Positions 9,061-17,744 of a DNA stretch of 38,377 nucleotides are shown one piece after another. The notes below the pieces were generated by a model. That model saw only the letters and a list, made by a program, of their open reading frames with translations. It was not told where the DNA came from and searched no databases. Both the position numbers and the translations under genes were made by a program. Position 1 is the stretch's first letter; each line of letters starts with the position of its first letter. This DNA is from Pirellulales bacterium (GTDB taxonomy: Bacteria; Planctomycetota; Planctomycetia; Pirellulales; JAICIG01): assembly GCA_025924495.1 (NCBI GenBank), contig JAICIG010000009.1, positions 1 to 38,377 on the forward strand, read 5' to 3'.

Positions 9061-10866
9061 CTACCGCGCGGCATCGGTGGTTGCACGAGCAACGGCGCCT
9101 AGACTTCTGCCCAACAGCATATTGAAGCCGCTTTGTCCCTGAAGCCGGTAACGCACGCCATTGGGGACTTGCTCGACGATGAACGTGACGCGATCTTGGC
9201 CGCCCGCCTTCAGCCTCTCGGCTAACTCTGACGCCCTCTTGCTGCGCTTCTCTGTTGCAATCAGTTTCCAGAGCGGCGCCAGCGCCATCGACGCCCTTAG
9301 CGGCGGGAGCCGCTCTGCCGGCGACTTGGTCGATTCGTCAATCATTCGCTTGATCACGTCGATGCCCTTCTCGCCCGCCGCTGCGAAGATGGCGTCGTCG
9401 CCGAACGCGAGCACGATCTTTACAGGGTTGCCGAGCAGGTTTCGCAACGTTCGCAACGGCGGTTCCGCGCGCATCGTTTGAGGCGCCATCACGGAAAAAG
9501 CGTGGAGACGCCACCCCCGATACTTGTCGACGCTTAACCTCGGCTGACTCTCCCTAGAGTCGTCGGCGAACATTTCGGCGATTTGCATCGCCGCGTCTTC
9601 CGACGCTGCGCTGTCGGCCGTCGAGCATCCCGCAACAACCGCGACCTGTCCGGCGCCGACGATGGTCTCATGAACACGGTTCGGGAATGCGTCCTCGATT
9701 GCATTATTGATGATGTCGTCAAACTCATCCCCCGATTCGGCGGCCGTGACAGCCAGGCCGAAGTTGATCCGCGCTTCGTTGTCGATCGTCTCGTTGAGGA
9801 CCTTCACGAGCCTATCAACCGACTCTTTCGCTTTCGCACGTTGTTCGTCGCCATCGAGCTTGTCGTCGATTCGGGCGAGAACCTGGCCGCCGAGGCGGGT
9901 CAGCAATGCTTTCGCTTGCTTCTCGTCTGCATCCGAAAGAGGGGAGTTAACGTGAAGGGAGAGAATCGCCCCGGGCAGCAATGTACCGGATAACCGCGAG
10001 GCTTTCGGCTTCTCGAAAGCCGAGGCAAACGCCTTGGCGGCGGCGCTGCCGGTTAGCGCCGTGATTTCCAGGTCCAAGTCCGTGCAGTCATTTGAGCGGT
10101 CGATCTTCAGGCCCATCGCGACCCGGTCAAGCTCATGTATGCTGTTGATGAGTCGTTCGATCCGGCTGCGCGCATCACTTGCGTTCAGTACGTTCGGCGC
10201 CTGGTCGCCCTCGCCGTCTTTTTGCCGGAGTGTGATTTCCGACCACCGCGCAACGAACGCGGCAGCGGTGTCGCGCAGCGCCTTGGGAATGTTTTGCACG
10301 TTGACGCTGACTGCCAAATCGTACTGCTGATCGAGGCCGCTGAGCTGCGCCAGCGGATCACTGGGCAACGATTCGAGGGCGTCTTTTTGCTGAGTCCAAT
10401 AAGCCCAGTTCCCTTTCTGCATGACGTAGTAGCTGCGGTTGGAGCTTTTGAACTCATAAATGTTGTCGCTAGAGTCGACTGGCTCGCCAAAGATCACCGA
10501 AAAAGCGTCCACGAGCTTGCTGAAGTTGCCAACCGGTATAAAGCTGGCGCCATGAAACTGCGAGGCTTCGGTGACGCTCAAAAAGGCGCCCCATGGGCGG
10601 CTTGGATCGACTGCGGACAGCGCCTGCCCCTGCGTGACGAGCAAGAGCCAACGCTCCACGGAGGACGCAGTATCGGGCTCGCCGGATAATTTGCCGAGAT
10701 ATTCCAAGTCGCGTTTGAATTCGGCATAGCCCGAGAACGAGAGGACGGCGACGAGGCGATTGTTCTCGACTTCCGCCTTGGCCCGCGGCGCCCAGAAAAC
10801 GAGGCCGAAAGCCAACCACGACAACACCAGACGCGACAACGTAGTCTTGAAAATCATCCTCTTCAT
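9061..10866 (-). CDS. Secreted protein of unknown function
   Basis: I choose ATG 10866, giving 601 residues that begin MKRMIFKTTLSRLVLSWLAFG. A clear signal peptide ends near RAKA-EV, and GGGGAG sits 8 bases upstream. A longer in-frame start at 10953 would place 29 residues before the signal. The mature protein is soluble, alpha/beta, rich in charged residues, with no cysteine-rich or catalytic motif that I recognise. One stretch (TAVVAGCST-like, about residues 410-430) resembles a buried strand. The general form, an exported 600-residue protein beginning NNRLVAVLSFSGYAEF, looks like conserved planctomycete proteins of unknown role (DUF3352-like at best). It is a single transcription unit, with the divergent monooxygenase gene to its right. 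Confidence 0.75.
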   Translation of the reverse strand: MKRMIFKTTLSRLVLSWLAFGLVFWAPRAKAEVENNRLVAVLSFSGYAEFKRDLEYLGKLSGEPDTASSVERWLLLVTQGQALSAVDPSRPWGAFLSVTEASQFHGASFIPVGNFSKLVDAFSVIFGEPVDSSDNIYEFKSSNRSYYVMQKGNWAYWTQQKDALESLPSDPLAQLSGLDQQYDLAVSVNVQNIPKALRDTAAAFVARWSEITLRQKDGEGDQAPNVLNASDARSRIERLINSIHELDRVAMGLKIDRSNDCTDLDLEITALTGSAAAKAFASAFEKPKASRLSGTLLPGAILSLHVNSPLSDADEKQAKALLTRLGGQVLARIDDKLDGDEQRAKAKESVDRLVKVLNETIDNEARINFGLAVTAAESGDEFDDIINNAIEDAFPNRVHETIVGAGQVAVVAGCSTADSAASEDAAMQIAEMFADDSRESQPRLSVDKYRGWRLHAFSVMAPQTMRAEPPLRTLRNLLGNPVKIVLAFGDDAIFAAAGEKGIDVIKRMIDESTKSPAERLPPLRASMALAPLWKLIATEKRSKRASELAERLKAGGQDRVTFIVEQVPNGVRYRLQGQSGFNMLLGRSLGAVARATTDAAR

Positions 10867-11383
10867 GGCCCGACTCCCCAAAAACGGTGATACGAGAATC
10901 GCGGGCAGCATCACGGCCCCGGGGCCCGCATTCCAACGGTCCTCCGGCAGCAAACGCTAGCCCAGGCAACTCATCTGTTCCAAGGAGCGGCCTGACGAAG
11001 GTGGCCGAAATGAGACGCTCCTGCCCGTCAATCTACTGCTGCTTAATCCAAAGTCAACCTAATACTATGCCGCCCTTGCATGAGCTATGCGTGATGGAAG
11101 CTGCAGCGGCGGCATCGCCCCGTGCGCGCAAGGTTGCGGCGGGCAACCTGTTTCGGGGCGCTGATCTTCCGCACCTTTGGCTCCGCAGAAGCTGCTTCGA
11201 TGTTACCCAATCTCGCGAGCGCAAACCGAATATCGCAAGCGCAAGGTGTTAACCTGCAAGGTCGATGCCGTGGCTAGCCGGCGGTTATGATGCAGTCTTT
11301 GAAGCGTTTAAGAATGCGTGAGCGACGGCACAAGTTTCGCATCTCTAGGTCGCGCTGATTCGCAGTTCCAAGCAGAGCCGAAC
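10867..11383. other. Divergent intergenic region
   Basis: This lies between the divergent secreted-protein gene and the FAD monooxygenase gene and should hold both promoters. I could not fix either one. A GTG at 11318 is in frame with the monooxygenase. The short frames inside have no recognisable product. Confidence 0.35.
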
Positions 11384-12562
11384 ATGGAAAGCGAAAGTCT
11401 TCCCCTTATTGTGGGCGCCGGACCAGTGGGCCTGGCCGCGGCCGTTTTTCTCGCGAGGAGCGGCATCGCGACTCGTCTTGTAGAAAGGGAACGCGAGCCG
11501 TCCACTCTGTCCAAAGCGTTGGCCGTCAATCCGCGTACTTTGGAGATCTTGGATGCCGTGGGCGTGACCGACCGGATGCTTGAAATCGGCAAAAAGGTGA
11601 AGGGCGCCTGCTTGTGGCGCGGGCGCCGTCTGGCTGCAACGATCGACTTTACGCGCCGCCTGAAAGGAAAGTATCCGTTCATGCTCGCCCTGTCGCAAGC
11701 GACTACTGAGCGATTGCTTGAAGAAGCGCTTGTCGACTTGGGAGGCGCCGTCGAACGAGGCTCTCGATTGACTGACTGCAAGAACGAAGCACAAGGCGTT
11801 GCCGCAACGCTCGCTACGGAACATGGCGAAGAGGTCTACCGGTCGCCGTGGATGCTCGCCGCCGACGGCGCTCATAGCACGGCGCGCGAGCGTCTCGGGA
11901 TTGAGTTGCCCGGCTCGGCGTTCCGCAACGAGTGGGATTTGGCGGATGTTCCTCTGACGCCCTCTTTGGCCGAGGACTATGCGCACGCCATTTTCCTGCC
12001 CAAAGGCGAGTTTCAATTCATGATCCGCGTTATCGACCCGCCAGCGGAGCGCGCGGTGGCGGGGCCTTTGTGGCGCGTGATTGGAAATCGGCCCGGAATC
12101 CTAGAGCGACTGGCTGCGGCCCAAGTTACTGCGCCGCCGGTCTGGACTTCGAGCTTTCGAGTCTCGCATCGCATCAATCGTCAATTGTCTCTTGGACGCG
12201 TCCACTTTGCCGGCGATGCCGCTCACCTGCACTCTCCGGTCGGCGCCCGCGGCATGAATCTGGGCATCGAGGACGCCTGGTTTTTTTCTCAGCTTGTCAA
12301 ACGCGGTCAGTTGTCGCGATACGAACGCCTTCGCTACCCAATCGACCGCCGCGTCGTGCGGCAAGTCGACGTCTTCTCGCGTATCGTATCCTGCGAACCG
12401 CGCGCCTTTGGCCTCCTCCGCCGACTGCTCGCCTCGCTCATCCGGCTGGGCTTGCCGACATCGAGCATGATGGCTGTCATCACGGGAACCGACCACCCGC
12501 TCGGCGAATTCGCGCCTTCCGGCAAGACGACGGTCGAACCCGCCGTGATGAAGCCGCCTTAG
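11384..12562 (+). CDS. FAD-dependent aromatic monooxygenase-like
   Basis: This 392-residue protein belongs to the PheA/TfdB/UbiH-type class A flavoprotein hydroxylases. LPLIVGAGPVGLAAAVFLAR is the FAD-binding Rossmann motif (GxGxxG) with ERE after it. LAADGAHSTARERLGI is the DG motif that contacts FAD and NADPH. FAGDAAHLHSPVGARGMNLG is the GD motif contacting the ribityl chain. Such enzymes use NAD(P)H and oxygen to hydroxylate aromatic or polycyclic compounds; the substrate cannot be told here. It is about 100 residues shorter than PheA/TfdB members because the thioredoxin-like C-terminal domain is missing. I prefer ATG 11384, which places the GxGxxG motif close to the N-terminus with a weak GAG upstream; GTG 11318 would add 22 residues. 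No pathway genes adjoin it. Confidence 0.88.
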   Translation: MESESLPLIVGAGPVGLAAAVFLARSGIATRLVEREREPSTLSKALAVNPRTLEILDAVGVTDRMLEIGKKVKGACLWRGRRLAATIDFTRRLKGKYPFMLALSQATTERLLEEALVDLGGAVERGSRLTDCKNEAQGVAATLATEHGEEVYRSPWMLAADGAHSTARERLGIELPGSAFRNEWDLADVPLTPSLAEDYAHAIFLPKGEFQFMIRVIDPPAERAVAGPLWRVIGNRPGILERLAAAQVTAPPVWTSSFRVSHRINRQLSLGRVHFAGDAAHLHSPVGARGMNLGIEDAWFFSQLVKRGQLSRYERLRYPIDRRVVRQVDVFSRIVSCEPRAFGLLRRLLASLIRLGLPTSSMMAVITGTDHPLGEFAPSGKTTVEPAVMKPP

Positions 12563-13652
12563 CGCCCCGCGCATCCAGCCGATCGCGCTTTGAGCGGGCG
12601 CTACAGTGCACCGGCGAAAACGCGGAAGTCACCGCTGACGATTTCGGCGACCATTCCATCCAATGTCCGGTTCGATGCTCAGGCGGCATCGTTCTCCGCA
12701 CTCAAGGCTCGCCGCGGCGAGCTGCTGCCGACTCCCAAGGGTCTCGCGCGGAACCGGAATCCGGACACGGCGAAAGTGTTGGAACAGGCTGTCCTGGCGA
12801 AACGGCGATAGTTCCTAATCAGCCTGAGCAGGAACGATACAGGCGTACGCGAGAATCTCGCGAAGCGAAAGGCCAGACTCTTTCGATCCGGCCGCCCCAG
12901 GAGATTGATATGGGTTGTTGCTCATGTTTCTTCGCCAATATCTTCAGACTACTGCTTCTTGGCGTGTCGAAGAACTGACGACGGCACACTTCGATCGAAC
13001 TGCTGCCAGCTGAATCTATTGTAATGGAAACTCAATCAGGCGGACAAAACATCACATTCACTCCGGCTACGTAAAAGTTCAACACGGGTCTCAATGTGGT
13101 TCCATAAAGAGCATGCATGCAATCAGCCGCCTCGGCCGGCAGTACTGAATCACGTTTCATCTGGCGCCAATATCAGATCAACGGCCAGCCATCAGCCTGC
13201 TGGGAAGTTTCGGCTCGCTGGCGCACGGAGGTCCGGCCTCTAAAACTTACCGAAGGGTTTGTGCGCCAAGCATCTCACGCCAGTTTGCGGCTGCAACCGG
13301 GACTCGCGAAAATACTCAGGCGAGCCACTCGACGCTCCGAGGCGCTTCAGGGATGGTCAAAATCGGCGCGCATCTTGGCCAAGCTGGCCAGGTCAAAGGC
13401 GGCCCTTAGCTGGCTTCTCCAAGGGAGAGGAAACGCACTTTTGCTTGGTGGTCGCGACGGTTTTGCGGTAAGCTCAACGGCGTCCGAGGCAGTGACGGTT
13501 TGCGGCATCAATGAGAGGCTGCCGCAGGGATCTGTTTCTGGAGGCATTCGCGTCTTGGCCCGGTTCGGGCAATTGCAACCGTTCGATGGCAAAACGGGAG
13601 GCTGCTCCCCGACGAAGTCAGCAGCAGGAACCAGAGCAAGAGGAGTTCGACC
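12563..13652. other. Gene-poor stretch with one possible small peptide gene
   Basis: Over 1 kb between two plus-strand genes. The longest open frames (for example 13117-13686) are low-complexity readings in the wrong frame, without signal peptide or motif, and overlap the well-supported start at 13653. The only item worth marking is the 22-codon ORF at 12910. Confidence 0.45.
12910..12978 (+). CDS. Possible 22-residue hydrophobic peptide
   Basis: MGCCSCFFANIFRLLLLGVS followed by KN, starting at ATG 12910 and ending at TGA 12976-12978. A CAGGAG ribosome-binding site sits 6 bases upstream, the ideal distance. The peptide has three cysteines in its first five positions and a hydrophobic body ending in K-N, so it could be membrane associated. 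Too short for any family assignment. The evidence is the ribosome-binding site and composition only, so it may be chance. Confidence 0.35.
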   Translation: MGCCSCFFANIFRLLLLGVSKN

Positions 13653-14462
13653 ATGTCTTTGCGCATGCGCGTGCGTTTTGGTTTAGCGTTGGCGTTTGCC
13701 ATGCTCTTCAGCCCAAGTGGGTCGTTCGCGGCCAAACGCCCGGCGAAATCGCTTGGCGAAGCTGCGCCCGCCTCGGAAGCGTCGGCGGTCGAGTTGTTTA
13801 CTGCGATCGCAGCCGGGCAGGTCGAGGCGAAGTTCATTGCCAAGAACTCGGAGCGGGGGCGCCTGTTGATCAAGAACAACACCCGCCAGCCGCTGAGCGT
13901 GCGCTTGCCGCAGGCGCTGGCCGCCGCCCCCGTGCTGGCGCAATTTCAACTGCCCGGCTTTCCGGGAGGGGGAAACAACGGCGCCGGGCCGTTGGCCGGA
14001 CCTTTGGGCCAGTTTGGCAATGGGGCGCCGCAAACCATTGGCGCCGGCATCAACGGCAATCGTCGGGGCTTATTTGGGGCCTTTAGTATTCCCCCCGACA
14101 GGACGTTGGAATTGAAAGTTGCGTGCGTCTGTCTCGAACACGGCAAGCCGAATCCGCGGCCTGCGATTCCTTACCGTTTGGTTCCGATCGAATCGGTCAG
14201 CCAGGATCCTCCCTTGCACAACCTGCTTGCCGGCTTGAGCGAAGATCGCTGCAGCCAGCGCGTGGCTCAAGCGGCCGCTTGGCATCTGGCCAACGAAATG
14301 AGCTGGGAGCAGCTCGCGGCAGTGAAGATTGAACGCCTGATCGGGCTAAGCGAGCGTTACTTCAGCGCAAAAGATCTGAAAGAAGCCCGTGACATCGTCG
14401 AGCAAATGGCCGCAGCCCAGGAATCGGCCGAGCCGATGAAAGAATCTCTCTCACAGCGCTGA
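13653..14462 (+). CDS. Secreted planctomycete protein, unknown function
   Basis: This 269-residue protein starts at ATG 13653, seven bases after AGGAG. It has a signal peptide (RFGLALAFAMLFSPSGSFA, cleavage near residue 27). About residues 45-85 form a beta-rich part with VEAKFIAKNSERGRLLIKNN and PLSVRLP. A Gly/Pro/Asn-rich linker (PGFPGGGNNGAGPLAGPLGQ) follows. The segment about 150-200 has CVCLEHGKPNPRPAIPYRL, with two cysteines that could pair or bind metal, and a helical C-terminus follows. I know no named function. The pattern of exported protein, glycine-rich linker and CxCLEHGKPxP motif looks like a conserved planctomycete family. It faces the outer-membrane barrel gene convergently, with a hairpin between them. 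Confidence 0.75.
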   Translation: MSLRMRVRFGLALAFAMLFSPSGSFAAKRPAKSLGEAAPASEASAVELFTAIAAGQVEAKFIAKNSERGRLLIKNNTRQPLSVRLPQALAAAPVLAQFQLPGFPGGGNNGAGPLAGPLGQFGNGAPQTIGAGINGNRRGLFGAFSIPPDRTLELKVACVCLEHGKPNPRPAIPYRLVPIESVSQDPPLHNLLAGLSEDRCSQRVAQAAAWHLANEMSWEQLAAVKIERLIGLSERYFSAKDLKEARDIVEQMAAAQESAEPMKESLSQR

Positions 14463-14514
14463 GCCCAGCGCTGCGGCAGGCGAGTGCAGTCACGGCGAGG
14501 CGCGTTGAAACGAA

Positions 14515-14543
14515 CCGGGCCAGCCTGTTCAAGGCTGGCCCGG
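14515..14543. terminator. Hairpin between convergent genes
   Basis: A perfect 11-base-pair stem (CCGGGCCAGCC / GGCTGGCCCGG) with a 7-base loop lies between the stops at 14462 (+) and 14573 (-). Read on the minus strand it is followed by TTCGTTTC, a weak T-rich tail. It probably ends the barrel gene and may work in both directions. Confidence 0.7.
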
Positions 14544-14572
14544 AATGCAAAGCGTTGCTGTCGAACAGGCGA

Positions 14573-15829
14573 TTACCAGTTGTACTGGCCGCGAAGTACG
14601 AGGCCGTCGAAGGTAATCGCATTGCCGATGTTGACGTAATTGTTGGTCTGGACGGCCTGAATGTAGTTCGAGGTCGAGACCGTGTTGAACCAACTGGCGA
14701 AGTAGTAACCGCCCTGGAAACGCCAGTGTCCGTTGGGGCTGATCCAGCCGGTGCCCAATTCGAACTCCAGAATCGGTACGGGGCGGAAATCTTTCCAGCT
14801 GCTCCAGACCTGGGTCTGCTGGAAGTTGTTGGTCTGGTGATAGTCCGAACGGAAGTTGCCGACGAGGATGTTGGCAAAGGTCTTGCCGTAGATCAAGAAC
14901 CCGCGGTTGGCGGCCTTGCGTTGACCCAACAGGCCAACGCGGCTGCCGGCGCCGTCGAAGTTGACGTTCGTGCCGACATTCGTGGAGCCCGGGCCGATCG
15001 GTTGTGATTCGCGGAATAGTTGGCTCAGGTGAGCGTACCGAGTGCCGACGGCGTAGTTGAGCGACCAGTTCTGCCCGCCGGCGATCAGGCGGCGATAGTC
15101 GAGATCGACCAACTGAAAGCGGACGTTATAGCGGGACAATGCCGCCAGACTATCCGAGGCGGTCGTATAAGTGTGCGGATCGGTGACGAGCGAATGCACC
15201 GTCAGCGGCGGATTGGCGAACACCGAGCCGTTAGTTTCGCTCTGGAAATATGTGTAAGCCAACTGCATGCTGGAGCAACGATCGATTGCATACGTCGTGC
15301 CCAAGCGGAAACCAGGCGAATAATCGGGATTGGCCGTCGCGACGCCGCCGAACGGCACGGCAGTGGCTGGATCGACGCCGTTGCGAGGCACGGCATAGGC
15401 GACGTCGGCGTTGCGCGGTCGCAGGTAGAGGAAGTCAAGGAAGGCGCCCGAGCGATGCGCCCAGAACGGATCGCAGCAGTCGTTGCAGCAGGCGTTCATG
15501 ACGCCGCACGCGCCGCCGGCCTTGGTGGTCGCGGGAGCGATGTCGTAATTGTCTTGAGCGCTGCCCGGCGCTGGCACGGGTTGCGGTTGAGTGGTCTCGT
15601 CAACGTAACCGGCATAGGCGGCGTCGGAAGCCGGGACCATTCCGTAGGCCACCGGGGCGCCGACGTAACCGTATGAGTAGCCGGCAAAGTCGGTAGGGGC
15701 GGCCACCGGGGCCTGCTCCGATTGAAAAATGGGCGCCGTCGCCCGCGAACTGGCTTGCTGTGCCAGCGCGGGCGCCGTTATACACCCCAGCGACACAGCC
15801 GTCATGGCTTTGAAGATGAGTTTTTTCAC
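14573..15829 (-). CDS. Outer-membrane beta-barrel (Lpg1974/BBP7-like)
   Basis: This 418-residue protein starts at GTG 15829 with AAAGG just upstream and has a signal peptide (MKKLIFKAMTAVSLGCITAPALA). A low-complexity linker to about residue 95 leads into a cysteine-rich patch (CGVMNACCNDCCDPFW), then about 300 residues of alternating aromatic strands such as FLDFLYLRPRNADVAYAVPR and DYSPGFRLGTTYAID. RFQLVDLDYRRLI, LEFELGTGWI and the aromatic terminus LVLRGQYNW follow. This matches Legionella major outer-membrane protein-type (Lpg1974) barrels and the BBP7 proteins abundant in planctomycetes. It should sit in the outer membrane as a porin-like or structural barrel. The substrate is unknown. 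The double cysteine patch may form disulphides. Confidence 0.85.
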   Translation of the reverse strand: MKKLIFKAMTAVSLGCITAPALAQQASSRATAPIFQSEQAPVAAPTDFAGYSYGYVGAPVAYGMVPASDAAYAGYVDETTQPQPVPAPGSAQDNYDIAPATTKAGGACGVMNACCNDCCDPFWAHRSGAFLDFLYLRPRNADVAYAVPRNGVDPATAVPFGGVATANPDYSPGFRLGTTYAIDRCSSMQLAYTYFQSETNGSVFANPPLTVHSLVTDPHTYTTASDSLAALSRYNVRFQLVDLDYRRLIAGGQNWSLNYAVGTRYAHLSQLFRESQPIGPGSTNVGTNVNFDGAGSRVGLLGQRKAANRGFLIYGKTFANILVGNFRSDYHQTNNFQQTQVWSSWKDFRPVPILEFELGTGWISPNGHWRFQGGYYFASWFNTVSTSNYIQAVQTNNYVNIGNAITFDGLVLRGQYNW

Positions 15830-16215
15830 GCCTTTCTCCTCTCGCGCGATCGCACGCGCTTGATCGATTAAACCGCCGATTCGTGTTTTGTAGCGCCCTC
15901 ACGTCTGTGCATCGGCTGAATAATCATTGAGCCCCACAGAATGTGGGCTTGCCCCAAGACCCGCCCCAGGCTTGCCATCTTCGCTAACCTCTAAATGTCG
16001 TACGACCGGGAAAGGCGAGGACAAGTGGTTCACAAGTCCTTGCAAACCGGGCTCGTATGCCACGAGTTGTCCCAAGGGGCCGGGCCGGAACCCGCGGAAG
16101 CGCTCGAAAGCCAACCGGCGGCATCGGGCGAGCCTGCAACGCTGCGGAGGTCGTTGCGGGCTTCCGGCGCATCGCATTGCGACCGCCAAATGCATACGAG
16201 AGGATCGGCGAATGT
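15830..16215. other. Intergenic stretch upstream of barrel gene
   Basis: Between the stop of the small membrane protein at 16216 and the start of the barrel gene at 15829, both on the minus strand. Overlapping plus-strand and minus-strand frames have no motif. An A/T-rich patch near 15869-15885 (GGTTTAATC on the minus strand) could be a -10 element but has no partner at the proper distance. Confidence 0.35.
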
Positions 16216-16626
16216 CTAGTTGCGACGTTGACCGAGGCGAACCAGAATGCCGAGCAAGACAATCGCCATGGCGCCCGACGCGAACACCCACAGGCTGGCG
16301 CCCGCCGTCGCGACTCCTGCACAAATTCCGCCAGAGACCGCTCCGACTGAGGCGCCAATCAAGCTGCCTGCCAGACGGCGGGGGTATGACAACCCGACGA
16401 ACAAGCCGACGCATGCGCCCACGATCACGCCAATCAGCACATGCACCAGGACGAACGTGCTTTGTTCATTGAGCCGCCAGTTAGTGTTTAGCGATGCGTT
16501 GCGCGCCAGCGCCGCGACAACGCCCGCCGTCGTCAGCAGCAGAAACAAAGCTGCGAGGGAGAACCCGCGCGGCGGCGACGCCTGCGGCGGCCGCACGTAT
16601 TGGTCCATGAATGAGTGTTCGCCCAC
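16216..16626 (-). CDS. Small four-helix membrane protein
   Basis: This 136-residue protein (GTG 16626; ATG 16608 gives 130) has a Pro-rich cytoplasmic N-terminus (YVRPPQASPPRG), then four hydrophobic segments: LAALFLLLTTAGVVAALA, FVLVHVLIGVIVGACVGLFV, LIGASVGAVSGGICAGVATA and VFASGAMAIVLLGILVRL. The middle helices are rich in Gly/Ala, a packing signature of helical bundles. No family is recognised. It follows the last pseudopilin gene by 42 bases on the same strand, so it may be the promoter-distal gene of the pilus-like operon. Neither start has a good ribosome-binding site. Confidence 0.65.
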   Translation of the reverse strand: MGEHSFMDQYVRPPQASPPRGFSLAALFLLLTTAGVVAALARNASLNTNWRLNEQSTFVLVHVLIGVIVGACVGLFVGLSYPRRLAGSLIGASVGAVSGGICAGVATAGASLWVFASGAMAIVLLGILVRLGQRRN

Positions 16627-16668
16627 GAAACGAAAGGCTCCTGGTTTGAAGAGGAAAGAGGAGGCCGT

Positions 16669-17742
16669 TCAGCGATCGTCGAGCAACTGCCCGTCCGCGC
16701 GATGTCCCAGACGCTGATAGACGGAAGAATCGATAGTCTCAGCGAGGAACCGAACTGAACCGTCGGCGAAGGCGAACTGGGCGCCTCCGCCGCCATGCCG
16801 GCTTTCGAATCCGCCGACGACGAGCGAGGGTTTTGCGGATAGACTGCCGCTGGGTTGGTATTCGAGCGTTTCTTCGACTCGATATTCGTCGGTAGAAAAC
16901 CAAGGTGGCTTCACCGTACTATCCGGCAAGGAGGATCGCTCTGGCAATTCTTCCAGCGGCACAGCGAAGCCCTCGCGAACTGCTCCGGTCACCACCATCG
17001 CTGCCAACAAACCGCCCGCCGAGGTTGTGTTGTTGATGGGCGTTCCGGTATTCCTGAGCGTGGAGCGGCTCCCCGACAGCCAGCCCAACTCGGCGCCGCT
17101 GCTTAGCAGTATTTCGCCCAAAGCGATGGTTTGCGCGCGGCCGTCGCTGATATCGCGGTAGCGGATATTGCTGTTTAAAAATAGCACGCCGTGATTATCT
17201 TCGTCGATCGGGGCCTCGAGATCATGATGACAACCGGCATAATGGCTGCCGCCGATGCCCGAAACCGAGTCGCTGGGGCAATACAGCAGCGCCAGATAGT
17301 GGCGGCGCACGCGGGAGTTTCTGCGGTCGTAGGCGCTGACGGAAAAGTCGAGGTTTCGATAGAGGGAAGCTTGCTCGATGAAGGGCAGAATTTGAGCGAT
17401 CCAACTCATGTGATAGCCGACCGGACGGCTCTCGAGCGGTCGTTTGGCATCAATGGTTCCGGGGGGCAGCGCCGCGTGCGACGACTCGTAGTTTTCGATC
17501 GCCAGCATCAACTGCGACAGATTGTTGGCGCAACTGTGCCGCCGCGCCGTCTCCCGCGCGGCCTGCACCGCTGGCAGCAAAAAGGAAACCAGCACGACGA
17601 TAATGGCGATGCAAACCATGACTTCGATCAAAGTAAAAGCGGCTCGGCGCACGGCAAGCCGATTCTGAGCGGCGCCAGGGCGCGCGCCATGCCGATGACA
17701 ACTGCGGCCGATGGGCGGTTGCCAAATCGCAAAGTCTCGCAC
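16669..17742 (-). CDS. DUF1559 pseudopilin-like protein
   Basis: This 357-residue protein has an unusual 34-residue leader before a type IV prepilin N-terminus: RRAAFTLIEVMVCIAIIVVL, with glutamate at +5. The residue before the Phe is alanine, whereas glycine is usual. The typical DUF1559 segment follows (LLPAVQAARETARRHSCANN). The C-terminus carries RHGGGGAQFAFADGSVRFL, the H-X9-DG type motif of processing-associated pseudopilins, here with ten residues between H and DG. Members are made as membrane-anchored pilins and are extremely numerous in planctomycetes; their structural role is unproven. The start is GTG 17742 with GAGG 10 bases upstream, 2 bases after the previous gene's stop. Part of the E-F-F-F operon by overlap and spacing. 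Confidence 0.88.
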   Translation of the reverse strand: MRDFAIWQPPIGRSCHRHGARPGAAQNRLAVRRAAFTLIEVMVCIAIIVVLVSFLLPAVQAARETARRHSCANNLSQLMLAIENYESSHAALPPGTIDAKRPLESRPVGYHMSWIAQILPFIEQASLYRNLDFSVSAYDRRNSRVRRHYLALLYCPSDSVSGIGGSHYAGCHHDLEAPIDEDNHGVLFLNSNIRYRDISDGRAQTIALGEILLSSGAELGWLSGSRSTLRNTGTPINNTTSAGGLLAAMVVTGAVREGFAVPLEELPERSSLPDSTVKPPWFSTDEYRVEETLEYQPSGSLSAKPSLVVGGFESRHGGGGAQFAFADGSVRFLAETIDSSVYQRLGHRADGQLLDDR

Positions 17743-17744
17743 GA

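Noticed and set aside
11932..12909. Long open frame overlapping the FAD monooxygenase gene in another frame.
   Set aside because: It is Arg/Pro-rich and mirrors the monooxygenase codons; only its last 22 codons (12910-12978) have a ribosome-binding site.
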